Shown here piece by piece: positions 1 to 8,224 of a stretch of DNA of 64,000 nt (position 1 is the first letter of the stretch; each line of letters starts with the position of its first letter). The DNA lies in the NCBI RefSeq assembly GCF_019443505.1, contig NZ_CP080377.1, forward strand, positions 496,001 to 560,000, read 5' to 3'. Both the position numbers and the translations under genes were made by a program. This stretch comes from Janthinobacterium sp. PAMC25594. Its GTDB lineage: Bacteria; Pseudomonadota; Gammaproteobacteria; Burkholderiales; Burkholderiaceae_D. The notes under the pieces were generated by a model. It made no database searches. It saw only the letters and a list, made by a program, of their open reading frames with translations, and had not been told where the DNA came from.

Positions 1-80
1 ACGGCCTTGACGACGCCCGCGGGCGTCGGGAACGATGTCGTCAGCCCTTGCACATCGAGCAATACTTCAGCATCGGTCAT
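1..80 (-). CDS. ABC transporter ATP-binding protein, N-terminal fragment (Dpp/Opp type)
   Basis: The gene runs off the left edge, so only about 26 residues are visible, beginning MTDAEVLLDVQGLTTSFPTP. This is the usual opening of a DppD/OppD-type ATPase (an LLDVQGL strand, then a Phe-Pro-Thr turn and GVVKAV before Walker A). A good ribosome binding site (AGGAG, six bases before ATG) decides the start. It is the next gene after the DHDPS-family lyase in the same minus-strand operon and would supply the energy-coupling subunit for the two permeases at 1027-2951. Walker motifs lie outside the window, so the family call relies on the N-terminus and on context. Confidence 0.6.
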   Translation of the reverse strand, partial: MTDAEVLLDVQGLTTSFPTPAGVVKA

Positions 81-103
81 CACATCTCCTTGCTATATTG
101 AAA

Positions 104-1024
104 TCAGAGCAGACCGGCGGCCGCGACGATGGCGCGCACGCGCTCGACGGCGGCGTCCGGCAGCAAGCGGTTCGGCTTGCTCATCAAACGGTTGTCGATG
201 ATGCCCATCAGCTGCATGGCCGTCTTGAATCCGCCCACGCCCGAGGCGTTCGGGCTGGTGTAGGGCACGCCGTGGAAGACGATGTCGAACAGGGCGATCA
301 GGCGTTCCTGTTCGGCGCGCGCGCCTTCCCAGTCGCCGGCGCGGGCCCGCTCGTACAGGCGCACGTAGCCGGCCGGATCGACGTTGCCCAGGCCAGGCAC
401 GCAGCCGTGGGCGCCGCCCAGCAAGGCGTAGTCGACCGTCGTTTCGGAACCCGTCAGGATGGCGAAATCCGGGGCATCGGCGAAGTCGCGCATCAGCATG
501 CGCATGTTGCCGTCGTCGCCGCTGCTGTCCTTGACGGCGCAGATCAGGCCTTCGTCGTACATGGCGCGCAGGGTTTCACGGCTCAACTTGCTGTGCACGC
601 AGACGGGAATGTCGTAGGCGATGATGGGCAGGTCGACGGCTTGCTGGATGTAGCGGAAATGGTCGATGGTTTCGGCGGGGCTGGTGCGCGTGTAGAACGG
701 CGCCGTCACCACCAGGCCTTGCACGCCCAGTTCCTTGGCCACCTTCGCGTGTTCGATGCAGCGCTCGGTGGTCGGGTCGATCACGCCGGCCACCAGCGGC
801 ACGGCGCCGGCCGTCTCGTCGACGGCGATGCGGATGGCTTCGGCGCGCTGGGCGCCATTGAGGAAAATCACTTCGCTGGTCGAACCCATCAGGAACAAGC
901 CGTGCACGCCGCCATCGATCAGGTGGCGGATCACGCGCCGCAGCGAGCGTTCGTCGATCTTGCCCTGCGGGTCCAGCGGCGTGACGACGGGAGGGATGAT
1001 GCCGTGTAATTTCAATGCTGACAT
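104..1024 (-). CDS. DHDPS/N-acetylneuraminate lyase family aldolase
   Basis: The protein has 306 residues, normal for the DapA/NanA class I aldolase TIM-barrel family. Visible landmarks are a GSTSE loop at residues 47-51 (GSTGE in NanA), a catalytic Tyr at 137 in YDIP, and the Schiff-base Lys at 165 in VKDSSGD. The Tyr and Lys fall at the same numbers as in E. coli NanA. Family members cleave or condense pyruvate with an aldehyde; sialate lyase makes ManNAc and pyruvate. Sequence alone does not separate sialate lyase from other sugar-acid aldolases. Its operon with a NanM-like mutarotase, a GntR regulator and a Sat/Dpp-type importer is why a sialate or related sugar-acid substrate is inferred. 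The start sits two bases after the stop of the upstream permease gene. Confidence 0.75.
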   Translation of the reverse strand: MSALKLHGIIPPVVTPLDPQGKIDERSLRRVIRHLIDGGVHGLFLMGSTSEVIFLNGAQRAEAIRIAVDETAGAVPLVAGVIDPTTERCIEHAKVAKELGVQGLVVTAPFYTRTSPAETIDHFRYIQQAVDLPIIAYDIPVCVHSKLSRETLRAMYDEGLICAVKDSSGDDGNMRMLMRDFADAPDFAILTGSETTVDYALLGGAHGCVPGLGNVDPAGYVRLYERARAGDWEGARAEQERLIALFDIVFHGVPYTSPNASGVGGFKTAMQLMGIIDNRLMSKPNRLLPDAAVERVRAIVAAAGLL

Positions 1025-1026
1025 GA

Positions 1027-1884
1027 TTATTCCTTGCTATGTTTAGGGTCAAAGGCCTGGCGCAAGCCATCGCCGATAAAGTTGGCGGCCAGGGCGGTAA
1101 CAACGATCAGCACGCCAGAGGGGAGCCAGATCCACGGGTATTGCTTGAGAACGGAAGCCTCCCGCGCAATACTGATCAGGCTGCCCCAGCTGGCGTCCGG
1201 CAATTGCACGCCCAGACCGAGAAAACTCAGTCCCGCTTCGGCCATGATGGCCGAGACGAAACCAAGGGAAGCGAACACCGCCAGCACATCGATCGTGTTG
1301 GGCAGGCAGTGCTTGAAAATCAGGTAGGTGTGGCCGGCGCCCAAGGTGCGCGCGGCGGCGACGAATTCCATTTCGCGGATGCTCATGATGCGGGCCCGCA
1401 CCAGGCGGCAGGCCAGCGGCCAGGACAGCAAGCCGATGACGATCACCGTCTTGCCCGTGCCTGAACCGAGCACGGCGGCCAGGGTCATCAGCACGATGAC
1501 GGGCGGGAAGGTCATCACCATGTCGACGAAGCGCATGGTGAGATTGTCGATCCAGCCGCCGAAGTAGCCGGCGATGGCGCCCAGGAAGGTGCCGATGACG
1601 AGGGCCAGAGCGACGCTGGACACCCCCACGGCCAGCGAGATGCGCCCGGCCGCCAGGGTGCGGGCCAGCATGTCGCGGCCCGTCTGGTCCGTGCCCAGCC
1701 AGTGCTGGCGCGACGGCGCCTGCAGCGCGGCGCCCAGGTCGATGGCGTTCGGGTCATAGGAAAACAGCAGGCCGGAGGCGGCGCACAGCACGGCGATCAG
1801 CACGAACAGGCACAGGCCGGCGAAGGCTATCTTGCTGGAGCGAAATTGCTTCCAGCGCGAGGGCGGGAGGGGAGCTTGCGTCAT
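1027..1884 (-). CDS. ABC transporter permease, DppC/OppC (SatC-like) type
   Basis: A 285-residue inner-membrane permease starting MTQAPLPPSRWKQF. The N-terminus carries the OppC_N region with a first membrane helix at about residues 20-42. The QHWLGTDQTGRDMLART segment typical of DppC/OppC follows, then five further hydrophobic helices. The EAA cytoplasmic loop lies around VAAARTLGAGHTYLIFKHCLPN. An open frame continues upstream to 1974, but that extension is charged and non-conserved, so the ATG at 1884 is preferred. It pairs with the DppB-type permease just upstream to form the channel of the family-5 importer. It ends two bases before the lyase gene begins. Confidence 0.85.
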   Translation of the reverse strand: MTQAPLPPSRWKQFRSSKIAFAGLCLFVLIAVLCAASGLLFSYDPNAIDLGAALQAPSRQHWLGTDQTGRDMLARTLAAGRISLAVGVSSVALALVIGTFLGAIAGYFGGWIDNLTMRFVDMVMTFPPVIVLMTLAAVLGSGTGKTVIVIGLLSWPLACRLVRARIMSIREMEFVAAARTLGAGHTYLIFKHCLPNTIDVLAVFASLGFVSAIMAEAGLSFLGLGVQLPDASWGSLISIAREASVLKQYPWIWLPSGVLIVVTALAANFIGDGLRQAFDPKHSKE

Positions 1885-1997
1885 AAATATCCTCTTGGTT
1901 GTATCTTGTTTTTTATAACTTTCCTGGCGCGGCGGGACGCACGGGTCCCGGCCCCGCCTGTCGCCAGGGGGCATTGCCGGTTAAATGTGCTGTGTGG

Positions 1998-2951
1998 CTA
2001 CTTCAGGGTGATGCGCGGGTCGATCCAGGAATACACGACATCAGTCAGCATGTTGACGGCGAGAATGGCCAACGAGACGAACAGGGCGATGCCCATGATC
2101 AGCGGATAGTCGCGGCTTTCGATGGCGTCGAGGAACAGCATGCCCATGCCCGGCCAGGAAAACACCGTCTCGACGAACACGGCGCCGCCGATCAGGCCGC
2201 CAAAGCTGGCGCCGATCACGGTGACGATGGGGACCAGTGTATTGGGCAGCGCGTGGCGCAGCATCACGCGGTTCGGGCTGACGCCCTTGGCGATGGCCGT
2301 GCGGATGTAGTCCTGGTTCAGGGTGTCGAGCAGCCCGGCCCGCGTATAGCGCATGGTGATGGCGATGAACTGCACCGACAGCACACAGGCCGGCAGGGCC
2401 AGGTGGTACGCAATGTCGGCCACGCTCTCGTCGCCCGGATTGCTGTAGCCGCCGCTGGGAAACCAGCCCAGCTGCAGCGAAAACACATACATGCCGACGA
2501 TGCCGACCAAAAAGGCGGGGCTGCTGATGGCGACGTAGGCGAACAGCGACAGCACGTGGTCCAGCTTGCCATTTGCGCGGCGCGCCGAGACCACGCCGAG
2601 GATAATGCCCAGCACGGAGCCCAGCGCCAGGCCCGACAGGGCCAGCAGCAGGGTGGGCGCCACCCGGCTGGCGATCTCATCAACTACGCGGGCGCCATCC
2701 TTGTAGCGGTAGCCCAGGTCGCCGCTGGCCGTTTGCTTGAGCCACAGCGCGAAGCGCACGGGCACGGAACGGTCCAGGCCCAAGGTATGGCGCAGTTGCT
2801 CCTTCTGCACGTCCGTCAAGGCCTGGCTGGGTGGCACGAAGGCGTCGACGGGATCGCCCGGCGCCATGTTGACCAGCACGAAGACGGTGGCCAAAATGGC
2901 CAGCAGGGTAGGGATGTTGACCAGCAAGCGATTCACGAGGTACTTGAACAT
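1998..2951 (-). CDS. ABC transporter permease, DppB/OppB (SatB-like) type
   Basis: A 317-residue permease beginning MFKYLVNRLLVNIPTLLAIL, the standard DppB opening helix. Other landmarks are the APGDPVDAF segment, the LGLDRSVPVRFALWL periplasmic region, and the EAA loop within TAIAKGVSPNRVMLRHALPN. Six membrane helices are evident. An ATG at 2969 in the same frame would add six residues (MPPGRN) that are not typical; 2951 fits the family better. It is encoded between the solute-binding protein and the DppC-type permease and should form the heterodimeric channel with the latter. Confidence 0.85.
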   Translation of the reverse strand: MFKYLVNRLLVNIPTLLAILATVFVLVNMAPGDPVDAFVPPSQALTDVQKEQLRHTLGLDRSVPVRFALWLKQTASGDLGYRYKDGARVVDEIASRVAPTLLLALSGLALGSVLGIILGVVSARRANGKLDHVLSLFAYVAISSPAFLVGIVGMYVFSLQLGWFPSGGYSNPGDESVADIAYHLALPACVLSVQFIAITMRYTRAGLLDTLNQDYIRTAIAKGVSPNRVMLRHALPNTLVPIVTVIGASFGGLIGGAVFVETVFSWPGMGMLFLDAIESRDYPLIMGIALFVSLAILAVNMLTDVVYSWIDPRITLK

Positions 2952-3055
2952 GTTTCTTCCAGGCGGCATGGCCCCCTGCCTTCTCAGCTATGCAAAAACC
3001 GGCGGGCCGTGGCCCGCCATCGGGATGACGTGTGACGGTGAGGGTGGGCTGCCGC

Positions 3056-4621
3056 TCAGCGCAGCTGCCACAGCTCCGGCTTGTCCTGGTAGCGTCCGCC
3101 GGCCGGGGCCGGGGTCCAGATCATGTTCTCGACATTCTTGGCGAAGCCGCCGTAGCGGTTGGCGCTCCACAGGGGGATCCAGGGCAGCTGTGCATTCGTG
3201 ATGCCGCAGGCGTCGCGGTACAGGGCCGTGCGCTTGGCGTCGTCCGTTTCCAGCTGGCCCGCGTCGAGCAGGGCATCGAGCTGCGGCAGCTTGACGCGCA
3301 TGCGGTTCACGCCCTTCGGCGGCGCGTACGACGAGTGCAGCATCGGCGTCAGCGCGCCGGGGTCGGGGCCCACGCCGCCGCCAGCGAAGACCAGGCCGAA
3401 GCGGTTGGCATCGACCAGCTGGCCGTAAGTCGGGCTGTCGACGAAGCGCGGCTTGATGTTGACGCCCACTTGCGCCAGCATCGATTGCAGGCTGGCGATG
3501 ACATCCTTCGATACCTGGTCGTTGTAGTAGGTGAGCAGTTCCACGGGCTGGCCCTTGCTCAGCTGCTCCCAGTTGGCGGCCGCCAGCAGGGTTTTCGCCT
3601 TGGCGACATTCGTTTCATATTTGTCCAGCTTGGCCGGCTGGAATTTCGGCAGGGTCAGCGCGCAGTTGGCGATAGTGGCGCTGTTGTTGTAGATGCTCTT
3701 GACGATGGCGGGCCTGTCGATGGCGTACAGGATGGCCTGGCGCACGCGCAGGTCCTGGAAGCGCGGGTCGCTGTGGTTCACGCCCAGGTAGTTGAGCACG
3801 TGGGACGGGCCGGAAATCACATTGAAAGCCTTGCTGGCCTGGTTTTCCTTGACCTGGTCCATCGTCAGGTAGGTAAACTGGATTTCGTTCGAGGCCAGGG
3901 CCAGGGCGGCCGCGCTGGCATCCTTGAAATAGCGGTTGATCAGCTTGTCCAGCTTCGGCTTGCCGCGGTAGTAATCGGCATTCGCCGTCAGTTCCACGTA
4001 CTGGTCGGGCAGGTATTTGCTCCATTTGAACGGTCCCGTGCCCACGGGTGTTTTCCACCAGGCGGCATTGCGCAATTCCGTGATCGGCACGCTCATCAAC
4101 AGATGCCGGGGCACGATCATGATGCTGGTAAAGGCGTCGGGCAAGGTCACGTCGGGGCGCGCCAGCTCGATGATCACGGTGCTCGCGTCCGGCACCTTGA
4201 CGGCGCTGACGTCGGCCAGGCGCGGTGCGAACACGCTGGCCAGCTCGGGGCTGCGGATCAGGTCGAGGGTGAATTTGACGTCGGCCGAGGTGAACGGCTT
4301 GCCGTCGTGCCACTTGACGTCCTTGCGCAGTTTCAGGGTCAGGGTCTTGCCATCCTTGGCATACGTCCAACTGTCGGCCAGGTCGCCCGAGATCTTTTGC
4401 AGGCTGACGTCGTACAGGGTCAGGGTGGAGAAATACTTGTTATAGAAGCTGAAGCCTGCGGCCGCCGTCAACGGATTGAATTTCTGCGCATTGCCGGACG
4501 GACCCACGTCGAAGGCGCCGACGAAGACCTGGTCGGCAGCCTGCGCGGCTCCCGACAGGCAGGTGAAAACGGCGAAGGCCGCGGGGAGCAGATACTTGAC
4601 GGAAGGACGGGACGCAAACAT
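3056..4621 (-). CDS. ABC transporter periplasmic solute-binding protein, family 5
   Basis: A 521-residue SBP_bac_5 protein. Residues 1-29 form a classic Sec signal peptide ending AAQA before ADQVF. The mature part shows the family-5 layout: FNPLTA near the start, LRKDVKWHDGKPFTSADVKFTLD at about 95-118, VGTGPFKW, and repeated RQAILYAIDR-type elements. Family-5 proteins bind peptides, nickel, opines or sugars; SatA of Haemophilus ducreyi is a member that binds sialic acid. With a NanM-like gene and a NanA-family gene in the same operon, sialate is the best guess for the ligand. The binding pocket cannot be read reliably from sequence. Confidence 0.85.
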   Translation of the reverse strand: MFASRPSVKYLLPAAFAVFTCLSGAAQAADQVFVGAFDVGPSGNAQKFNPLTAAAGFSFYNKYFSTLTLYDVSLQKISGDLADSWTYAKDGKTLTLKLRKDVKWHDGKPFTSADVKFTLDLIRSPELASVFAPRLADVSAVKVPDASTVIIELARPDVTLPDAFTSIMIVPRHLLMSVPITELRNAAWWKTPVGTGPFKWSKYLPDQYVELTANADYYRGKPKLDKLINRYFKDASAAALALASNEIQFTYLTMDQVKENQASKAFNVISGPSHVLNYLGVNHSDPRFQDLRVRQAILYAIDRPAIVKSIYNNSATIANCALTLPKFQPAKLDKYETNVAKAKTLLAAANWEQLSKGQPVELLTYYNDQVSKDVIASLQSMLAQVGVNIKPRFVDSPTYGQLVDANRFGLVFAGGGVGPDPGALTPMLHSSYAPPKGVNRMRVKLPQLDALLDAGQLETDDAKRTALYRDACGITNAQLPWIPLWSANRYGGFAKNVENMIWTPAPAGGRYQDKPELWQLR

Positions 4622-4675
4622 GGATTTCTAACCTCTATGTGATGAACAAAAAAAGGTGACGCCGCTTGTTGCTGG

Positions 4676-5368
4676 CTAGGCGGTGTCTTTCGGGTAACGC
4701 TTGAAGATGGAATCGAAATGCTGGGTATAGGCGTGCATCAGACCAGCCTCATCCTTGTTTTCCAGCATTTCGACGATGGCGATATGGTCGCGCGCCGTCG
4801 CTTCCATGGCCCAGGGATCGAGCTGGGCGGCCATGGACGCCTTGTGCATATTGTTGAAGACGTTCCAGAACAGGTCGATCAGGGCCAGCAGGAATCGGTT
4901 GTTCAGGCACGAATACATTTCCGCATGGAAGGCACGGTCCTCGGCGGGGAAGGTTTCCTGCCGCAGCGCCTTTTCCAGCATGCTGTCGGCCAGTCCGCGC
5001 AGCACGGCGATGCTTTGCGGCGTGATGTTTTTCACCACCGAGGGAATCGCGCCGATTTCCAGGTAGGTGCGCACGTACAGCAAGTCCGTGATCTGGTCGT
5101 CATTGGCGACCATGGAATAGGGCAGGTTGTCGAGGATGGAATCGAAGGAAAAGGCCTTGACGAAGATGCCTTCGCCGTGGCGCGATTCGATCACGCCCAG
5201 CGATTCGAGCGCCTTGACGGCTTCGCGCAGGCTGGGGCGGCTCATGTTGAGCTCCTCGGCCATGCGCGCTTCGGGCGGCAGGGCGTCGTTCGCCTTCAGG
5301 TTGTTCTGCTCGATGAATTCCTTGATTTTCACTTGCGCGTGGCGGTAAGCCGGTATCTTTGTGACCAT
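4676..5368 (-). CDS. FadR/GntR-family transcriptional regulator (NanR-like position)
   Basis: A 230-residue regulator with an N-terminal winged helix-turn-helix (residues about 8-75; ANDALPPEARMAEELNMSRPSLREAVKALESLG) and a C-terminal helical FCD ligand domain with the metal-binding Asp/His pattern of FadR-subfamily proteins. E. coli NanR belongs to the same subfamily. It lies inside the transport/catabolic operon, 14 bases after the kelch gene, so it is probably autoregulated together with the operon. A likely target is the 15-bp palindrome overlapping the operon promoter at 6585-6599. The inducer is unknown; a sialic acid or related compound is inferred from neighbours. Confidence 0.85.
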   Translation of the reverse strand: MVTKIPAYRHAQVKIKEFIEQNNLKANDALPPEARMAEELNMSRPSLREAVKALESLGVIESRHGEGIFVKAFSFDSILDNLPYSMVANDDQITDLLYVRTYLEIGAIPSVVKNITPQSIAVLRGLADSMLEKALRQETFPAEDRAFHAEMYSCLNNRFLLALIDLFWNVFNNMHKASMAAQLDPWAMEATARDHIAIVEMLENKDEAGLMHAYTQHFDSIFKRYPKDTA

Positions 5369-5382
5369 TGTTTTCTCACTAA

Positions 5383-6510
5383 TTAAGCAGGGTACGACAC
5401 GGTATCACGGCCGGGACAATTCGATAACGTTATTGCCAAGGTTTCCAGGGTGGCAGCGCCGACGTCGCTATCGCCGCCCACCAGCAGCAGGCTGTCGCCC
5501 ACCTGAAAGGACAGGCCATGCGCGCGCGGCGCCGGCAGCAGGCCCAGCTGGCACCATCGCCGCCCGTCGAAGCCGTAGAGTTCGCGGCACCAGGTCTTGG
5601 CCAGGCCCGCATGGGCGTGCAGTTGCTGCTGAGCATAATTGGCGTTGGCGCCCGTGAAATGCGTGCCGCCGGCGAGGACGGGCACGCCGGCGCACAGGCC
5701 GCCGAACGCCGCGGCCACGCCTTCCTGCGGCACGCCGGGCGCCATCTCCGGTAAGGCGAACTGCTCCCAGCCGCCGCCATCCTGGCGCGCATGCCAGGTC
5801 AGCGGCGTGCGCAGGCCCGGCTTGATTTCGCCGCTGGCGACGACGGCCGCGCCTGCCGCATTGATGGCGACGGCGCCGCAGGTGCCCGCAAACGGCAGCA
5901 ATCCTTCATCCTGCAATGTGTCGTTGCGCGGGTCGAAACGCCATTGATGGCGGTTCCACGCGAAGGCGGCGACGGGGCGGGCCATGTAGGCGCGCAGCAA
6001 CTGGGGCCGTTCGGCCTCGCCGGCGGCCGCATGGGCGCGGCAAAAGTCGTCGAACTGGGCGCGGTGGTAGCCGCCGAAGAGCACGATGCTGCCGTCCGCT
6101 TGCGCCAGGGCCGAGGCGCCTAGCAAGCCCAGCGGCAGTAGCAGGTCCAGCGGCTGCCAGACATCAAGCTGGATGTCGTAGCGCCATACGGCGTCGGACT
6201 GGCGGGCGCTGTGGCCGGCGGGAGTGACGGCGCCACCAAACACGTAGAGGGACTGGCCACTGGCCGCGCAGGCGGCGCCAGCAGGGGCGGCGGCGGGAAA
6301 GTCCGCCATGCGCCGCCAGCCATTCTTGCGCCGGGCCGTGTCGAGGCGATACCAGGCGCCGCCAGCGCTGCCCAGGCCCGCATACAGCATGCCGCCGATG
6401 GCGGCGCCGGCCGCTTCGCGCAAGGGCACGGGGAAGGCCGGCCAGCTATGGTCGAACTGCAGGTCGAACGGCGCGGTCAGTGTTGTAGCGGCTGGCTGTA
6501 GCATGTGCAT
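5383..6510 (-). CDS. nanM: kelch-repeat N-acetylneuraminate epimerase (NanM-like mutarotase)
   Basis: About 375 residues of kelch beta-propeller with blades marked by repeated Gly-Gly turns (LYVFGGA, IVLFGGY, PVLAGGT, LLLVGGD). Strongly NanM-like segments are FGGYHRAQFDDF, the following AFAWNRHQWRFDP, GEIKPGLRT, and NYAQQQ before AHAGLAKT, which correspond to E. coli NanM. NanM interconverts alpha and beta anomers of sialic acid. Unlike E. coli NanM there is no signal peptide: the N-terminus (MHMLQPAATTLTAPFDLQ) is not hydrophobic enough. The in-frame ATG at 6558 lies inside the -10 box of the predicted promoter, so the start is placed at 6510 (6504 is also possible). First gene of the operon. 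Confidence 0.75.
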   Translation of the reverse strand: MHMLQPAATTLTAPFDLQFDHSWPAFPVPLREAAGAAIGGMLYAGLGSAGGAWYRLDTARRKNGWRRMADFPAAAPAGAACAASGQSLYVFGGAVTPAGHSARQSDAVWRYDIQLDVWQPLDLLLPLGLLGASALAQADGSIVLFGGYHRAQFDDFCRAHAAAGEAERPQLLRAYMARPVAAFAWNRHQWRFDPRNDTLQDEGLLPFAGTCGAVAINAAGAAVVASGEIKPGLRTPLTWHARQDGGGWEQFALPEMAPGVPQEGVAAAFGGLCAGVPVLAGGTHFTGANANYAQQQLHAHAGLAKTWCRELYGFDGRRWCQLGLLPAPRAHGLSFQVGDSLLLVGGDSDVGAATLETLAITLSNCPGRDTVSYPA

Positions 6511-6557
6511 GTACTCGGCTGGGCTGTTGCGGTTCGAATGACTGAACCGATGCAGCA

Positions 6558-6587
6558 AGTATTGCAGAGTAAGATATCAGATGTCAA
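6558..6587 (-). promoter_or_regulatory. sigma70-type promoter of the nanM-transporter operon
   Basis: Read on the minus strand there is a perfect -35 TTGACA (6587-6582), an 18-base spacer and AATACT (6563-6558) as -10. Transcription would start near 6551, about 40 bases before the chosen nanM start. The -35 overlaps the palindrome at 6585-6599, the geometry expected for repression. Confidence 0.6.
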
Positions 6588-6599
6588 ACAACTTGTTTG
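6585..6599. promoter_or_regulatory. candidate GntR operator, perfect 7-bp inverted repeat
   Basis: CAAACAA and TTGTTTG arms flank a single central base. The palindrome covers the upstream edge of the -35 box of the operon promoter. The regulator gene inside the operon (4676-5368) is the natural candidate to bind it. Assignment to that protein is inference. Confidence 0.5.
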
Positions 6600-6704
6600 G
6601 CTAAATGAAAAAAGTTGTGAAAAAGTTGCAGCGAGGTGAAAGGGTGCAGGTGGCTGCGGGGGGAAGGAGGAAAAAGCGGGCGAAAAAAGCAGCAGGGGAA
6701 AACG

Positions 6705-6732
6705 CCGGCCAGCGCGCATGGCGCCTGGCCGG
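6705..6732 (-). terminator. rho-independent terminator of the DUF3297 gene
   Basis: Inverted repeat CCGGCCAG ... CTGGCCGG with a 12-base middle that can pair further, starting 11 bases after the stop of the gene at 6744. On the minus strand it is followed by CGTTTTCCCC, a short T-run. Confidence 0.5.
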
Positions 6733-6743
6733 AGCGGCAAGTC

Positions 6744-6992
6744 TTAGCGGTAGAACGCTTCGACCTTGCCATTCAATTTGATTTGCAAAGGACGGCCGCG
6801 GCGGTCCAGCGACTTGGTGGAAGCGACCTTGATCCAGCGTTCGCTGATGCAATATTCTTCCACGTCAAGACGTTCCTTGTCGTTGAAGCGGATGCCGACG
6901 TCGTTCTCGAACACGGCTGCAACGTGGTAAGGGCTGCTAGGGTCGATCGACAGGCGATCGGGCAATGGGGGTAAGGTGGTGGTATCGTTCAT
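6744..6992 (-). CDS. DUF3297 family small protein
   Basis: An 82-residue protein, MNDTTTLPPLPDRLSIDPSS followed by PYHVAAVFENDVGIRFNDKERLDVEEYCISERWIKV and a C-terminus with KLNGKVEAFYR. The LSIDPxSP(Y/F) opening, GIRFNxKER and the GRP(L/M) ... KLxGxVE ending match the DUF3297 family of proteobacterial glutathione-peroxidase-like small proteins, whose function is not established. The open frame extends to 7088, but the extra N-terminus is not conserved-looking, and the ATG at 6992 matches the family length of about 80 residues. Monocistronic, with its own terminator at 6705-6732. Confidence 0.7.
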   Translation of the reverse strand: MNDTTTLPPLPDRLSIDPSSPYHVAAVFENDVGIRFNDKERLDVEEYCISERWIKVASTKSLDRRGRPLQIKLNGKVEAFYR

Positions 6993-7172
6993 GGGCGTAA
7001 TTATCGCCCAGAATGCCGATCCAGACAACGGCCTTTCGACGCCGCCTGTTGGGCGGGCCGTGAAATGGCACGCATTGCCGTACTGCACCTATGAGCCGGC
7101 ACGGCAATGCCGCACCGGCCCATGCTGCAGCCGAGTCCCCGCAGATTTTCCTGTAATCACACGACCCGGCAA

Positions 7173-7499
7173 TCAGGATTTATCGTCATTCTTGTGGCTT
7201 TGACGTCCCGTTTCCACATGCTGCTCATGCGTGCCACCGCGCGAACCGGCGCCGGAACCCGCTTGTTCACTGGCGCTCCTGCCTGGGCCCATTTGTTGCG
7301 AACCGGATTGCTTGTCGCCGTCATTCTTGTGGCTTTGGCGGCCCGCCTCGACATGCTGCTCCGGCTTGCCGCCTTGGGTGCTACCGGATGACTGGCGGGT
7401 GCCGGACTGCTTGTCCGACTGCTGTTTGTCCGACTGCTGATTGCCCGATTGCTGTTTGTTCGACTGGTTACCGCTTTTGTCGTTGCTGTTTGAAGTCAT
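7173..7499 (-). CDS. low-complexity hydrophilic protein with an internal 18-residue repeat
   Basis: A 108-residue protein very rich in Gln, Ser, Asn, Gly and Lys and without any hydrophobic core. The N-terminal half is built of GNQQSDKQ-type short repeats. The second half has two copies of GG-x2-EQHVE-(A/T)-GRQSHKND, at about residues 44-61 and 89-106. The copies end in SHKND-type tails resembling KGG/Con-10 stress-induced proteins, but the typical KGG core is absent, so the family call is uncertain. It is probably intrinsically disordered, and could be a desiccation or general-stress protein. The RBS GGGGTAA stands 5 bases before ATG. Confidence 0.6.
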   Translation of the reverse strand: MTSNSNDKSGNQSNKQQSGNQQSDKQQSDKQSGTRQSSGSTQGGKPEQHVEAGRQSHKNDGDKQSGSQQMGPGRSASEQAGSGAGSRGGTHEQHVETGRQSHKNDDKS

Positions 7500-7706
7500 G
7501 ATCGTTACCCCTATGGTTAGTCTGCGCCATCATCCGCACCAAGGATGGCGTGAGGATGGATAAGAATGCTGCTGCCTGGCCTCCGGCGCCGTGCAGCACC
7601 GGTGAGGCCATTTTCGCTGCCTGACGTTGGCTTAACCATAGGGACACTACCTGTCGCCACGTAGGAAAACTCTGTAGTGCGTGACAACCATTTCTGCATT
7701 GCATTT

Positions 7707-8108
7707 TTACAGATGCCGCGTTTCGTGCGGCGGCGCGTGCCACTCGCCATGCCAGCCATCGACAAAGGTGACGGGCACCTGGGCCAGTTCGGCCACAGAG
7801 GCATCGTCGAGGCAGTTCACGCCGATGCCGACAAACGGGCCGCCGCGCGGTGAATCGCCATGGCCAAACGGCCGCACGCCGCAATGGCGGCAAAAATAAT
7901 GGCGCTCGCGGCCGGCGCCGAAGCGGTATTCGCTCAAGGCCCCTTCGCCGGACAGCAGGCGGAAGGCTGAGGGCGGCACCTGGCTGGCCCAGCAGCGGAT
8001 TTTCAGGCAATAGGAACAATTGCAGCGCAGGCTGGGCGCCGCCAGGTCGATCTCGGCCGCGAAGCGCACGGCGCCGCAGTGGCAACTGCCATGGTAGGTT
8101 TTTTTCAT
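7707..8108 (-). CDS. GFA/CENP-V family zinc-binding protein
   Basis: A 133-residue protein with the Gfa-like zinc ribbon: GSCHCGAVRF at residues 8-17, CNCSYCLK at about 29-36 and YFCRHCGVRPFGHG near residue 71. These provide the seven or so Cys ligands of the glutathione-dependent formaldehyde-activating (Gfa) fold. Many members are annotated as aldehyde-activating proteins, but catalysis has been questioned and the real substrate here is unknown. It is encoded alone on the minus strand, back to back with the small gene pair starting at 8225. Confidence 0.8.
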   Translation of the reverse strand: MKKTYHGSCHCGAVRFAAEIDLAAPSLRCNCSYCLKIRCWASQVPPSAFRLLSGEGALSEYRFGAGRERHYFCRHCGVRPFGHGDSPRGGPFVGIGVNCLDDASVAELAQVPVTFVDGWHGEWHAPPHETRHL

Positions 8109-8224
8109 CGTGGCCCACTTTACAGGCTTGCCGTACTGTCATGCAACTGCCGGCATTGCGACAGTGCGGCATCGGCCAGGCCGCGCACTATAATGGCGCC
8201 TGTTCAAGAGAGAGGAGTGGCAGC

